Below are positions 21,724-30,245 of a stretch of 64,000 bases of DNA, one piece after another. A model generated the notes under the pieces. The model was not told the origin of the DNA. It saw nothing but the letters and a program-made list of their open reading frames with translations, and searched no databases. Source of the stretch: Comamonadaceae bacterium (GTDB lineage: Bacteria > Pseudomonadota > Gammaproteobacteria > Burkholderiales > Burkholderiaceae_C); contig JAIYBB010000005.1 of assembly GCA_027488735.1 (NCBI GenBank), positions 124,001 to 188,000 of the forward strand, written 5' to 3'. The first letter of the stretch is position 1; each line of letters starts with the position of its first letter. A program made the translations under genes and the position numbers.

Positions 21724-22782
21724 TCAGAAGGAGTGGTGAACGCCCAAAGCAGTGCCAGTTTGTTCAAACTTATCCTTTGCGGATCCCACACCACCCAACT
21801 CCATTTCGCCGTATTGTGCGTATAAAACTGTTCGTTTGCTCAGCGAATAGTTCAAGCCTAATTGGAAACTTTCGTGATCTTTGTCAGCCGAAATGTCATC
21901 GCGGTAAGAAGAGCCTTGACCGACCGATGCCCAGACATTTGCGTTGCCGCCGAATGGGATGTTTACAGCAAAAAAGGTGTTGTCAACAGCTTTGGAACCC
22001 ACAGACATTTTGTTGTTGTTGATGCTGATTTTGGCAACGCCCAAGTCATAGCTGGCAGACATGGTGACCAATTTGTTATCGTCTTTACTACTGGCGGTTG
22101 CAACATCATTGGTTGACACTAGGGTTATACCTGTGCTTTTGACTTTGTCATAGGTGTAACCGGCATAGATTGGACCGGAGGCATAAGAAATATTGAAGCC
22201 TTGACCGTCTGCAGTTCTTTTTCCATTGGCTGTGTTTTTTTCACCATATACCAAGGTTGCGCCCACTTTAAGGCCGGGCAGCATTTCAGGCAAGTCATAC
22301 TGCATGCCGTTGCTTTGACGCAAGGGGGCGTCTCCGGTATGAGCAAGTTGAATAGCGAAGGAGTTGTTACCTGCAATACTTGTAGCACCGCCTGGGTCCA
22401 CACCCACGGTGTTGTTGAAGGCTTGAGAGTACTGTTTACCGATACGCACTGCGCCAAAACCACCACTCAGGCCCACAAACGACTGGCGGTTCGCCATGCC
22501 ATTATCTCCAGTACTTGTTCCGTCGATAGCTGGTTGCATTTCGATGACATAGCTGGCTTTTAAGCCGCCTGAGAGGTCTTCTGAGCCTTTGACGCCCAAA
22601 ATACCACCGCCCATTTGTACAGGGTCAAATCCAACGGTATTTGAGTCATCTGCTGCTGATTTGGCAGCGTTACTGTATTTTTTAGTTACTTTAGTCCAGG
22701 CCTGATCCACGTTTCCGTAAAGCGTGGTTTCAGCAGAAGTGAGTCCTAAAGAAAACAAAGATGCTACTGCAACGAGGGTTTT
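21724..22782 (-). CDS. Silent porin: full-length body without a start codon
   Basis: A Gram-negative porin of the beta-barrel family (Porin_4), about 350 residues. It opens ETTLYGNVDQAWTK after the signal peptide, contains VGLSGGFGAVRIGKQYSQ and LNYSLSKRTVLYAQYGEME, and ends in HHSF with the C-terminal Phe needed for barrel assembly. The signal peptide KTLVAVASLFSLGLTSA is readable, but AGT (22786-22788) and TAA (22783-22785) replace ATG and the first Lys codon. The first weak start downstream (TTG, 22758) would lose most of the signal peptide. No frameshift or internal stop is seen. The first 19 bases match those after the ATG of the porin at 30242, so it may be a reversible silent cassette. 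Confidence 0.8.
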   Translation of the reverse strand, partial: KTLVAVASLFSLGLTSAETTLYGNVDQAWTKVTKKYSNAAKSAADDSNTVGFDPVQMGGGILGVKGSEDLSGGLKASYVIEMQPAIDGTSTGDNGMANRQSFVGLSGGFGAVRIGKQYSQAFNNTVGVDPGGATSIAGNNSFAIQLAHTGDAPLRQSNGMQYDLPEMLPGLKVGATLVYGEKNTANGKRTADGQGFNISYASGPIYAGYTYDKVKSTGITLVSTNDVATASSKDDNKLVTMSASYDLGVAKISINNNKMSVGSKAVDNTFFAVNIPFGGNANVWASVGQGSSYRDDISADKDHESFQLGLNYSLSKRTVLYAQYGEMELGGVGSAKDKFEQTGTALGVHHSF

Positions 22783-22784
22783 TT
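22766..22784 (-). repeat. Left inverted repeat of candidate porin switch (IRL)
   Basis: Minus strand AAAAAACCCTCGTTGCAGT, 19 bases, identical to plus-strand 30246-30264. It begins exactly where similarity of the silent porin to other porin genes begins; the start codon would be directly upstream. The two copies are inverted and 7461 bases apart (22785-30245 between them). Confidence 0.75.
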
Positions 22785-22800
22785 AACTATTATGAATAAC

Positions 22801-22855
22801 TTGTGTTAGTATTTTCTAACCGTTGATTATTTTGAATACTTAGAGGTAAAAAACC
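22801..22855 (+). promoter_or_regulatory. Probable promoter and dyad upstream of the recombinase
   Basis: TTGTGT (22801-22806) could serve as a -35 box, with AT-rich TGATTATT about 17 bases on. Within the spacer lies the dyad GTTAG-TATTTT-CTAAC (22805-22820), an operator or a recombinase core-site candidate. AGAGG (22842-22846) is the ribosome binding site for ATG 22856. A TAAAAAACC at 22847-22855 repeats, inverted, the GGTTTTTTA at 22777-22785. The box assignments are by eye. Confidence 0.4.
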
Positions 22856-24064
22856 ATGGCACAACTTAATGTGGACTTTAGAAATAGCTATCACAGCCAT
22901 TACACACAGGTTGTTCAACCCAATGTTTGCATTCCATGGGTGCAGTGGTCACGGTCAGATGCTTCGCCTAAACCACTGGTTGAATTCAGCTTAAATACTT
23001 CATCCTTCGTTGAAAATCCTCTGATAAATAACACTAAAAATATACATACATCTGTTGTGGAATCCAAAAGTGCATATATAAATATTCACACTGTTATTCA
23101 AGTGATATTGGCCCAAGAAAAGCACAAGGTGAGCCGCCACGAGGTCACCGAAGGCACCTACCGCATGACCAAAGTGAGGCTAGAAACCCACATTGCGGCG
23201 TTTTTTGACCACACCGATTTGCGCACTATCAACATGGGCAGCATTCAGCGGTTTATCGACTATTTGTCCGACCAAGAACTGTCAACGCCCACCATCGTGG
23301 GGTATATCGCGCAATTGCGCAAAGTGCTGCGCTATTTGGTCGAACATGAGCACATCGCGCAAATGCCGTTGTTCCCCAAAATGAAAGTCACGCAAAAGCC
23401 GCGTGGGGCGTTCACGGTCACCGAGTACGCTGCCATGCTGCGGCAGTCAAAAACTTTGCGACGCCATGAATTTGTCTGGGACAAGCCCGACACACGTTTC
23501 CATATCAAGCCGCAATACCGCCGCATGCCCTTGGAAATGAATGGCTTGATCCGGTTCATGGTCTATACCTTTTTACGCCCTGGGGATGTGCGGCAATTGA
23601 AAAATAAACACATAGAAATCATCAGCGGCAAATTTCATTATTTGCGTTTGACACCTCCAGAAATCAAGCGCCACAAAGCGCCCACTGTCAGCCTGCCGCA
23701 GGCCGTGCGTGTATACAAAACACTGTTGGCGCACCAAACCGCCATGGGCTATGGTCAACCTGATGACTATGTGTTTTTCCCTGAAGAAAAAAACCGTCTG
23801 CGTTGCCTCAACACGATTGGATGGTTGTTCAATTGGATTTTGAATTCGCTGGACATCAAGCCGGGCCCACATGGCGCTGATCGCAGTTTTTACAGCTTGC
23901 GACACACGGCCATCACATTCAGATTGATTTTTGGCGGCAATATAGATTTGTTGACCTTGGCGCGCAACGCCCGCACGTCGGTGGAGATGATCGAAAAGTT
24001 TTATGCCTCTACGCTATCAGCGGAAATGAACATCAGTTTGTTGCACAGCAAAAGACGCTCGTGA
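22856..24064 (+). CDS. Tyrosine recombinase/integrase, head to head with the silent porin
   Basis: A 402-residue protein. After an unusual N-terminal extension (~85 residues) comes a SAM-like core-binding domain (IQRFIDYLSDQELSTPTIVGYIAQLRKVLRYL) and a catalytic domain with Arg241 (FLRPGDVRQL), a Lys region (PPEIKRHKAPTVSLP), Arg349 (FYSLRHTA) and nucleophile Tyr383 (MIEKFYAST). The HxxR His is Tyr and the LGH position reads ARN, a variant also seen in other integrases. It is distinct from XerC at 43213. The first ~250 bases are clearly AT-rich, then composition shifts to that of the chromosome. It could catalyse inversion between the porin repeats; an integrase of a lost element is the alternative. 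Confidence 0.85.
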   Translation: MAQLNVDFRNSYHSHYTQVVQPNVCIPWVQWSRSDASPKPLVEFSLNTSSFVENPLINNTKNIHTSVVESKSAYINIHTVIQVILAQEKHKVSRHEVTEGTYRMTKVRLETHIAAFFDHTDLRTINMGSIQRFIDYLSDQELSTPTIVGYIAQLRKVLRYLVEHEHIAQMPLFPKMKVTQKPRGAFTVTEYAAMLRQSKTLRRHEFVWDKPDTRFHIKPQYRRMPLEMNGLIRFMVYTFLRPGDVRQLKNKHIEIISGKFHYLRLTPPEIKRHKAPTVSLPQAVRVYKTLLAHQTAMGYGQPDDYVFFPEEKNRLRCLNTIGWLFNWILNSLDIKPGPHGADRSFYSLRHTAITFRLIFGGNIDLLTLARNARTSVEMIEKFYASTLSAEMNISLLHSKRRS

Positions 24065-24133
24065 CACAAATATAGGTAGCCTTAAGCCTTCTACCAAGTG
24101 TTTAAAGTCAAAGGCGAATGGATCTTGCGCTGA

Positions 24134-25732
24134 TCACTGTCGCAAGAACAATTTGTACACTTGGTTTTCGGTTTCATCCACGTGCGGATAACCTACGGTC
24201 TGCAAGAACTTTTCAAAACTGGCGTGGTCCTTGTGTGGCACTTGCAAGCCCACCAAAATCCTTCCATAGTCAGCGCCTTGGTTGCGGTAATGAAACAGGC
24301 TGATGTTCCATCCGGCGCGCATAGAAGATAAAAACTTCATCAAAGCCCCAGGTTTTTCTGGAAACACAAACCGCAACAAACGTTCGTCGTGCGCCAACTG
24401 TGTGCGCCCGCCCACCATGTGGCGGATATGTTCTTGCGCCAAATCGTCCTGCGTCAAATCAAGGGCTTTGAAGCCATGCTTATCCAAATGCGCGGCAATC
24501 TTGGCACTTTGCCCTGGTGCGCTGGTGGTCAAACCTACAAACACATGGGCTTTGTTGGCATCGCTGATGCGGTAGTTGAATTCGGTGATGGAGCGCGGCG
24601 CTTGGCTGCCTCCGAACGCAGGCAAGTCGCCCAGCACGCTGCAAAAGCGCTTGAAACTGCCGCGCTCTTCGGGAATGGTTACAGCAAACAAGGCTTCACT
24701 TTCTTCACCGACTTGGGCGCGTTCTGCCACAAACCGCAAACGGTCAAAGTTGATGTTGGCGCCACACAATACCGCAGCATAAGTTTCGCCTTGTGTTTTG
24801 TGTTGGGCCACATATTTTTTGATGGCAGCTACTGCCATGGCGCCTGATGGCTCAACGATGCTGCGGGTGTCGACAAACACATCTTTGATGGCGGCACAAA
24901 CCGCGTCCGTGTCAACGCTCACGAATTCATCGACCAAACCGCGCGCGATGCGAAAAGTTTCTTCGCCCACCAATTTCACTGCGGTGCCGTCGGCAAACAA
25001 ACCCACATCATCCAAGGCTATGCGTTTGCCTGCATTCACGGATCGCAACATCGCGTCTGAGTCATGGGTTTGCACGCCGATGATTTTTACCTCGGGGCGT
25101 ACTGCCTTGATGTAGTTGGCTACACCGGAAATCAAACCACCACCCCCCACAGCTACAAACACTGCATGCAATGGCCCTTGGTGTTGGCGCAGCATTTCCA
25201 TGGCGATCGTGCCTTGACCGGCGATCACTTCGGGGTCATCAAACGGATGGATAAATGTCAGGCCATGGCGAACACCCAGTTTCACCGCATGCGCATAGGC
25301 ATCCGAATAACTGTCGCCAAACAACACCACGTCGCCACCTAATGCTTTGACCGCGTCAATTTTGAGCGCAGGTGTGGTGACCGGCATGACGATGACTGCC
25401 CGTGTGCCCAGCTTTTTTGCGGCCAAGGCCACGCCTTGCGCATGGTTGCCTGCCGAGGCGCAGACCACGCCGGTTTTCAATTCAGCGGGCGTCAATTGCA
25501 CCATCTTGTTGTAGGCGCCGCGCAGTTTGAAGCTGAACACGGGTTGCTGGTCTTCGCGCTTGAGCAGCACTTGGTTTTTGAGCTTTTTACTGAGTATCGG
25601 GGCCGGGTCCAGCGCGGACTCATGCGCCACGTCATACACCCTAGCGGTCAGGATTTTTTTCAAATAATCGGCAGGGGTGAGCTTGCGCTTTGCACGTTGA
25701 TTGGCAGCGTCAGTAGGTGTGTTTGCGGGCAT
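24134..25732 (-). CDS. ilvA: threonine ammonia-lyase, biosynthetic
   Basis: A 532-residue long-form threonine deaminase. The PLP lysine is in SFKLRGAYNK (~70), with SAGNHAQGVALAAKKLG and the glycine loop AVGGGGLISGVA; the C-terminal ~200 residues are two ACT-like regulatory domains (ERGSFKRFCSVLG and RLLRFVFPEKPGALMKFL). It converts threonine to 2-oxobutanoate and ammonia, the first step towards isoleucine, and long forms are usually inhibited by isoleucine. It lies within the candidate invertible segment, convergent with the recombinase gene. Confidence 0.95.
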   Translation of the reverse strand: MPANTPTDAANQRAKRKLTPADYLKKILTARVYDVAHESALDPAPILSKKLKNQVLLKREDQQPVFSFKLRGAYNKMVQLTPAELKTGVVCASAGNHAQGVALAAKKLGTRAVIVMPVTTPALKIDAVKALGGDVVLFGDSYSDAYAHAVKLGVRHGLTFIHPFDDPEVIAGQGTIAMEMLRQHQGPLHAVFVAVGGGGLISGVANYIKAVRPEVKIIGVQTHDSDAMLRSVNAGKRIALDDVGLFADGTAVKLVGEETFRIARGLVDEFVSVDTDAVCAAIKDVFVDTRSIVEPSGAMAVAAIKKYVAQHKTQGETYAAVLCGANINFDRLRFVAERAQVGEESEALFAVTIPEERGSFKRFCSVLGDLPAFGGSQAPRSITEFNYRISDANKAHVFVGLTTSAPGQSAKIAAHLDKHGFKALDLTQDDLAQEHIRHMVGGRTQLAHDERLLRFVFPEKPGALMKFLSSMRAGWNISLFHYRNQGADYGRILVGLQVPHKDHASFEKFLQTVGYPHVDETENQVYKLFLRQ

Positions 25733-25854
25733 GCGTTCATTTCCTATTCAGCCCTGATTCTCACGCATCGTGCAGTCAAATCAATGGGCACTGCTGAAGA
25801 GCGCGCGCGTTGTGTAAATTGGTCGACAATTCTTGCTATTCAAGGAGAACACAG

Positions 25855-26304
25855 ATGGAATGCACTGTCAGTTGGACCGGCGCGAGCGGCACCCGCTCTG
25901 CCATGGGGTTTGTGGCCGAAACCGGTAGCGGTCATGTGATTGCCATGGATGGCGCGCCAGACCCAGATAAGCCCGACCAGAGTGGTCAAAATATGGCAGC
26001 CAGGCCGATGGAATTGTTGTTGGCTGGTGCGGGCGGCTGCACCGCTTATGACGTGGTGTTGATGCTCAAGCGCGGCAGACATGCAGTCGCCGGGTGCAGC
26101 GTGAAACTGAGTGGCGATCGCGCTGAGACCGATCCCAAAGTCTTCACGCGCATCAACATGCATTTCACCGTGCGCGGCAAAGGAATCGCCTCCAATGTGG
26201 TCGAACGTGCCATCAAGCTGAGCCATGAGAAATATTGCTCAGCGAGCATCATGCTTGGCAAAACCGCTGAAATAACCACCAGCTTTGAAGTGATAGAAGC
26301 TTGA
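25855..26304 (+). CDS. OsmC-family peroxiredoxin-like protein
   Basis: A 149-residue OsmC/Ohr-superfamily protein. AAGGAGA stands eight bases before ATG 25855. MELLLAGAGGCTAYDVVLML holds the first conserved Cys and KLSHEKYCSASIML the second; together these are the peroxidatic/resolving pair of the family. A peroxide or organic hydroperoxide reductase role is likely, but the exact substrate is not shown. It is divergent from ilvA and converges with coq7. Confidence 0.88.
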   Translation: MECTVSWTGASGTRSAMGFVAETGSGHVIAMDGAPDPDKPDQSGQNMAARPMELLLAGAGGCTAYDVVLMLKRGRHAVAGCSVKLSGDRAETDPKVFTRINMHFTVRGKGIASNVVERAIKLSHEKYCSASIMLGKTAEITTSFEVIEA

Positions 26305-26342
26305 TCAACAACGACGCTGTGCGTTGTTGATGGCTTCGCATA

Positions 26343-27017
26343 TCAAATCCGGTGCGCCACGGTTGTCATGAGCTTTGCTGCCCACCGCATGGCTTCGGTG
26401 ATAGGTTTGGGCAAGGGCTGCGCTCCAGCTTTTTCTGCGTCTGCCGCATGTTCGGCCTCGTCTTGTTTCATTTGTGCCAACACTGCACGTGACGCCAAAT
26501 CTGCCAACGGCAAACGATGCATATGTTCTTGCAAATGCGCTTCGACTTGCCGCTCGGTTTCCACGACAAAGCCTAGGCTGATCTTGTCGCCGCCGAGCTT
26601 TCCTGCCAAGTAGCCCAAACCAAACGCGCCTGCAAACCACACTGGATTGAGCACACTGGGGCGTGCACCCAGATCTGCCAGGCGTGCTTCTGTCCACGCC
26701 AAATGGTCGGTTTCCTCGGTACTGGCGCGTTGAAAATGCGCCTTCAGCACAGGGTCGCGTGTGGCCAATGACTGCGATGCATACAAAGCCTGCGCGCATA
26801 CCTCACCCACATGGTTCACCCGCATCAATGCTCCCGCTTCTGATCGCTCAGCTTCATTCAGCGCCACTGTGTTGATGCCTTGCGCCGGATAAGATCGACT
26901 GGCGTGGTGTTTGGCGAACACAGTTCGCAAAGCCTTATCAACAGAGATCAGACATTCGTCGACAAAACCAGAACGGTTCGCAAGCGTGTTGATGGATTTG
27001 ATTTCAAAAGTATTCAT
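26343..27017 (-). CDS. coq7: 2-polyprenyl-3-methyl-6-methoxy-1,4-benzoquinone monooxygenase (Coq7 type)
   Basis: A 224-residue diiron hydroxylase. The ligands are in EAGALMRVNHVGE (Glu, Glu-x-x-His style), STEETDHLAWTEARL, ETERQVEAHLQEH and QDEAEHAADAEKAGA. It hydroxylates a ubiquinone precursor, the late step performed by UbiF in E. coli; Coq7 replaces UbiF in many betaproteobacteria. It is a peripheral membrane enzyme. Length is normal. It is divergent from the porin at 27168. Confidence 0.93.
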   Translation of the reverse strand: MNTFEIKSINTLANRSGFVDECLISVDKALRTVFAKHHASRSYPAQGINTVALNEAERSEAGALMRVNHVGEVCAQALYASQSLATRDPVLKAHFQRASTEETDHLAWTEARLADLGARPSVLNPVWFAGAFGLGYLAGKLGGDKISLGFVVETERQVEAHLQEHMHRLPLADLASRAVLAQMKQDEAEHAADAEKAGAQPLPKPITEAMRWAAKLMTTVAHRI

Positions 27018-27167
27018 TAAACGACTGTGTTGAATTTTTGATGCATATTTGCAGAGGCTTGTGTGTGGCGAAAAAGTAGAAAAGTCACGGAATTGAAATA
27101 TAGGCTTGTAAGGATAGTCAAGTTGGATTCACCAGCTTAACCCTTTTTTTATTTCGGAGCTTTACCC

Positions 27168-28574
27168 ATGAAAAAAACTTCAGCATTTTCACTGAATCGC
27201 GTGTCCATGGCAGTTGCCGTGGTGTGCGCCGGTATCAGCATGCCTGCCTTCTCACAAATGAATGCAAAAATGACCGGACGTGTGCACTACGACGCGCGAG
27301 CTATTGACAGCGGTTTAGATCAAATCAATGACCGTGATACTGCTACAGCCGCCAGTAACTTTGAAATCCGCCGCGCACGAATTGGATTTTCAGGTGACTA
27401 CAATAAACAAATACAGTTTGAAGGCGTTGCCAATGCGGTGGGCAGCACCACAAATATTATTGACACGGCCTTCATCAACTACGGCTACGACTCTGCTGCC
27501 AACATCCGTGTGGGCCGTTTCAAACAACCTTTCTCTCTGGAAGAAAACACCAGTTCTAACAATATCGACTTCATGGAGCGTTCATACGTCAATCAAATAA
27601 TCCCAGGAAAAAAACTCGGTGCCATGCTTCACGGTGCAAACAATCTTGGTTTTACTTACGCTGCCTCAATCTATCAAAACAATTTCAACGAAGTATCCAA
27701 CAGCGACGGCGCAAGCACCATGGGTGCATTGCGCTTGACCACTGACTTGGCCAAATTAGCTAAGATGGGCGAAGGAAAATATGTAGCTCACTTGGGTTAT
27801 GGCATAGACAAAGGTTCGTACGAGGTTATTCCTTCTACTTCTGGGAGTACCGAATCAGCAGCCTCTGTCGTTACAAGAGCGACGATCATAAGTTTCCGCG
27901 ATGAAAATAGGGGCTTGTCTAACGTGTATCGCTTGCAAAAAGCGGGTGTTTCTAACACGACAGCTGCTTACGGAGCAGTTGGTAATGAAACCATCGACGT
28001 TAACAGGTTTACCAATGGTTTTGAAGCCGCCTTGGCTTACGGTCCGTTCAAGTTTCAAGGAGAGTATGCTGATTCAAAATTTGCCGCTTCAAGTAATGGT
28101 CGCGCCTCCGATGTAACTTTGGATGCAAATGTAAAAACCAGCTATGTTGCCTTTGTTTACAACATCACTGGCGAAGACTTTGCCAAGTCATACAGCAAGG
28201 GTGCATTTGGCGGTATCAAGCCAACTTCAGAGTTCATGAAAGACTATGGCGGTGTGGTTGGTAACGGAACAGGTGCATGGCAAATAGGTTACAGATATTC
28301 CACATATGAAGTTACACACTCAGAAGCTGTAGATGCACGCAACAGCACGACTTATTCATACACCAACGATACAAACTCTCGTTATCAAAACAGCCCTAAA
28401 GCCACTACGCAAACTTTTGCTTTGAATTGGATTCTCAATTCAAATGCTCGAGTGATGTTCAACTATTCCACTACATCATTTGGTCAGAGTGTTGAGGCTT
28501 TAGATACTGGATATAACAATAGCGCCACCACTAAAGAAGACATCTTCTCTGTTCGTACCCAGTTCAATTTCTGA
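27168..28574 (+). CDS. Phosphate-selective porin O/P family protein
   Basis: A 468-residue outer-membrane protein. Signal peptide MKKTSAFSLNRVSMAVAVVCAGISMPAFSQ. FEIRRARIGFSGDYNKQIQFE and DTAFINYGYDSAANIRVGRFKQPFSLEENTSSNNIDFMERS match the OprO/OprP family (PF07396), which form anion-selective trimeric barrels; the end FSVRTQFNF carries the terminal Phe. GGAG about 10 bases before the ATG is the ribosome binding site. The upstream 27018-27167 is AT-rich, but no Pho box was recognised, so phosphate control is unproven. A strong terminator follows at 28612. Confidence 0.88.
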   Translation: MKKTSAFSLNRVSMAVAVVCAGISMPAFSQMNAKMTGRVHYDARAIDSGLDQINDRDTATAASNFEIRRARIGFSGDYNKQIQFEGVANAVGSTTNIIDTAFINYGYDSAANIRVGRFKQPFSLEENTSSNNIDFMERSYVNQIIPGKKLGAMLHGANNLGFTYAASIYQNNFNEVSNSDGASTMGALRLTTDLAKLAKMGEGKYVAHLGYGIDKGSYEVIPSTSGSTESAASVVTRATIISFRDENRGLSNVYRLQKAGVSNTTAAYGAVGNETIDVNRFTNGFEAALAYGPFKFQGEYADSKFAASSNGRASDVTLDANVKTSYVAFVYNITGEDFAKSYSKGAFGGIKPTSEFMKDYGGVVGNGTGAWQIGYRYSTYEVTHSEAVDARNSTTYSYTNDTNSRYQNSPKATTQTFALNWILNSNARVMFNYSTTSFGQSVEALDTGYNNSATTKEDIFSVRTQFNF

Positions 28575-28611
28575 TCTGAATTACGCTTAACACCTCCAAG
28601 GCGTTACTTAG

Positions 28612-28644
28612 AAACCCACTGCGGCAACGCAGTGGGTTTTTTTT
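28612..28644 (+). terminator. Intrinsic terminator of the OprO/P-like porin
   Basis: AAACCCACTGCG, GCAA loop, CGCAGTGGGTTT and a run of T: a perfect 12-bp stem. It stands 37 bases after the stop codon. Confidence 0.95.
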
Positions 28645-28811
28645 CGTCTGCTTTGAGTGTCGCAAAGCAAATAGGAATGATTCGCATTTAGTGTATTATC
28701 TGGCTTGTCTTTGCTTGTCATTGGCACTTGCTGAGTGACTTTCACACAGCGGTATTGCCACAGGGCAAGCACATTTCAAACCCTGATAAACAAATTAAAT
28801 GGAGTCACTGC

Positions 28812-29939
28812 ATGAAAAAAATTCTGGTCATTCTTTTTGGCATGGGCATTGCCGCACATGTGCTGGCGGATGTCGATGTGGGCGCCGGTGTCAAGTTGTA
28901 TGGCGTGCTGGACCAAGCGGTGCAATCGCAGACGTTGTCTGATTCGATCAGCGCCACCGCCGGTCAAAAATATGTAGGCATGTACGCTGCGGTATCAACC
29001 AGCCGATTGGGTGTCAGAGCTGAGCGTGAGCTGAGTGCCACCACCAAAGCCCATATTCAAATCGAACTGGAACTCAAGCCTGACAAACCCAAGGGTTTGC
29101 TCAGCACCACCTCCAACCGAGGAAATTTTGTGGGCCTGACTGGAAATGCTGGCACGGTGCGCATGGGCACGCAAGAAACAATGGCCTATGAAACATTTGC
29201 CATGGATGCCAACGGACGCACCGAATACAAACCACAATTATGGCGCTTGACTCAGACCAAAGGAGATGCCGCTTCCCAGGGTGACCGAGCAGGCAATTCT
29301 GTGAAATACATCAGTCCCAGTTACGCTGGGTTCACAGGACATGCATTGGCTGCATTTGGAGAGGGCAACACGCGTTACCAATCTTTCGCCGTCAAATACC
29401 AACACGAAAAAATCAAAGCGGTGCTGGTCAGAGACAGTACTGACAACGCCAAAGGAAAATTGTGCGCGCCTGGCACCAACTGCACCGATGGCGTTGCGTA
29501 CGAAGGCTCCACAGTAGGCAATTCAAATTCGTTGGTGTGGGGTGGCACTGACACTGACAAGGTGTTTAGAAATATTGCCGCAGCCAGTTACGACTTTGGC
29601 CCGGCGGTGCTGAACTATATTTACGCAAAGGCATTCACCACAGCGTCAAACAAGGAGGGTAGTTTGACCACCCACACTGTGGGAATCAAAGTACCCGTGG
29701 ACTCATTCACTTTTGCCTTGAGTGCGGGAACAGGCACCTTGGACTCTTACACCACCGCCAGCACGAGCAGTTTGACTGCAGGTGACGCAAAACTTGCCGA
29801 TACAACCCTTGGTGCTTACTATGCCTTTGACAAGTCAACTTCTGCGTATTTCGTGGGGAGTGTGACAAGTATTGGCACTCAGAGTGTGCAAGTTGGATCC
29901 GTCAAAACGGCTAATATTGGCTTGCAATACAAGTTTTGA
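28812..29939 (+). CDS. Gram-negative porin
   Basis: A 375-residue porin. ATG 28812 follows GGAG and opens the signal peptide MKKILVILFGMGIAAHVLA; an in-frame extension to TTG 28728 is not needed. The barrel shows VKLYGVLDQAVQ, TSRLGVRAERELS, GNFVGLTGNAGTVRMGTQE and ends IGLQYKF. A disulfide-capable pair occurs in LCAPGTNCTD (residues ~220-230). It is more distant from the other two general porins than they are in architecture. No terminator is evident after the stop. Confidence 0.9.
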   Translation: MKKILVILFGMGIAAHVLADVDVGAGVKLYGVLDQAVQSQTLSDSISATAGQKYVGMYAAVSTSRLGVRAERELSATTKAHIQIELELKPDKPKGLLSTTSNRGNFVGLTGNAGTVRMGTQETMAYETFAMDANGRTEYKPQLWRLTQTKGDAASQGDRAGNSVKYISPSYAGFTGHALAAFGEGNTRYQSFAVKYQHEKIKAVLVRDSTDNAKGKLCAPGTNCTDGVAYEGSTVGNSNSLVWGGTDTDKVFRNIAAASYDFGPAVLNYIYAKAFTTASNKEGSLTTHTVGIKVPVDSFTFALSAGTGTLDSYTTASTSSLTAGDAKLADTTLGAYYAFDKSTSAYFVGSVTSIGTQSVQVGSVKTANIGLQYKF

Positions 29940-30241
29940 AGGCGAAGTTTCATGGCGTACTTGATCACGGGTGTCTACAAAACATCAAATTCAATTTAAT
30001 ACAACTTAAATTCTTTAAAATTAATTTAATTGACACTTTATAGCGCAATACGCCAAAATCGTCGATGGTCTTTGTTGTCCGAAGACAACGGGATGCCCAT
30101 TTATTTGGACAAAGACATTGCTTCGCCACATGGGCTCGGGTCAAATAGCCACAGCTTCCTAAATGGAGGTTGGCCCGGGGATCCGGTGGTTGAAAAACCG
30201 CAGTTCCGGAGCCCTTTGTTTAACCCTTGGAGAAAATTGAA
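29940..30241 (+). promoter_or_regulatory. Control region of the expressed porin
   Basis: The stretch holds no recognised gene apart from a tiny frame (30093). It has an AT-rich block, TTGACA (30030-30035) as a likely -35 box with a poor -10, and hairpins GTTGTC-CGAA-GACAAC (30074-30089) and GGTT-GAAA-AACC (near 30190). GGAG (30230-30233) is the ribosome binding site for ATG 30242. Under the switch model, this is the single 5' control region that can be joined to either porin. Confidence 0.5.
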
Positions 30242-30245
30242 ATGA
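30093..30245 (+). CDS. Possible leader peptide overlapping the porin start
   Basis: A 50-codon frame starting MPIYLDKDIASPHGLGSNSH and ending RKLK; its TGA overlaps the porin ATG (ATGA). The spacing would allow translational coupling. No homolog is recognised, the ribosome binding site is weak (ACGGG, close to the ATG), and the composition is not clearly coding. It could be chance, or a leader controlling porin translation. Confidence 0.3.
   Translation: MPIYLDKDIASPHGLGSNSHSFLNGGWPGDPVVEKPQFRSPLFNPWRKLK

Noticed and set aside
22856..24064. Integrase as evidence of a prophage or genomic island
   Set aside because: The neighbours are housekeeping (ilvA, coq7) or porin genes; no phage structural, plasmid or tRNA attachment sequence is seen.
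27018..27167. Pho box upstream of the OprO/P-like porin
   Set aside because: No pair of CTGTCAT-like direct repeats with 11-base spacing could be found, so phosphate control is not claimed.
30166..30190. GGGGATCCGG in the porin leader as a cloning-vector remnant
   Set aside because: Only a short restriction-site-like string; surrounding sequence is not vector-like.
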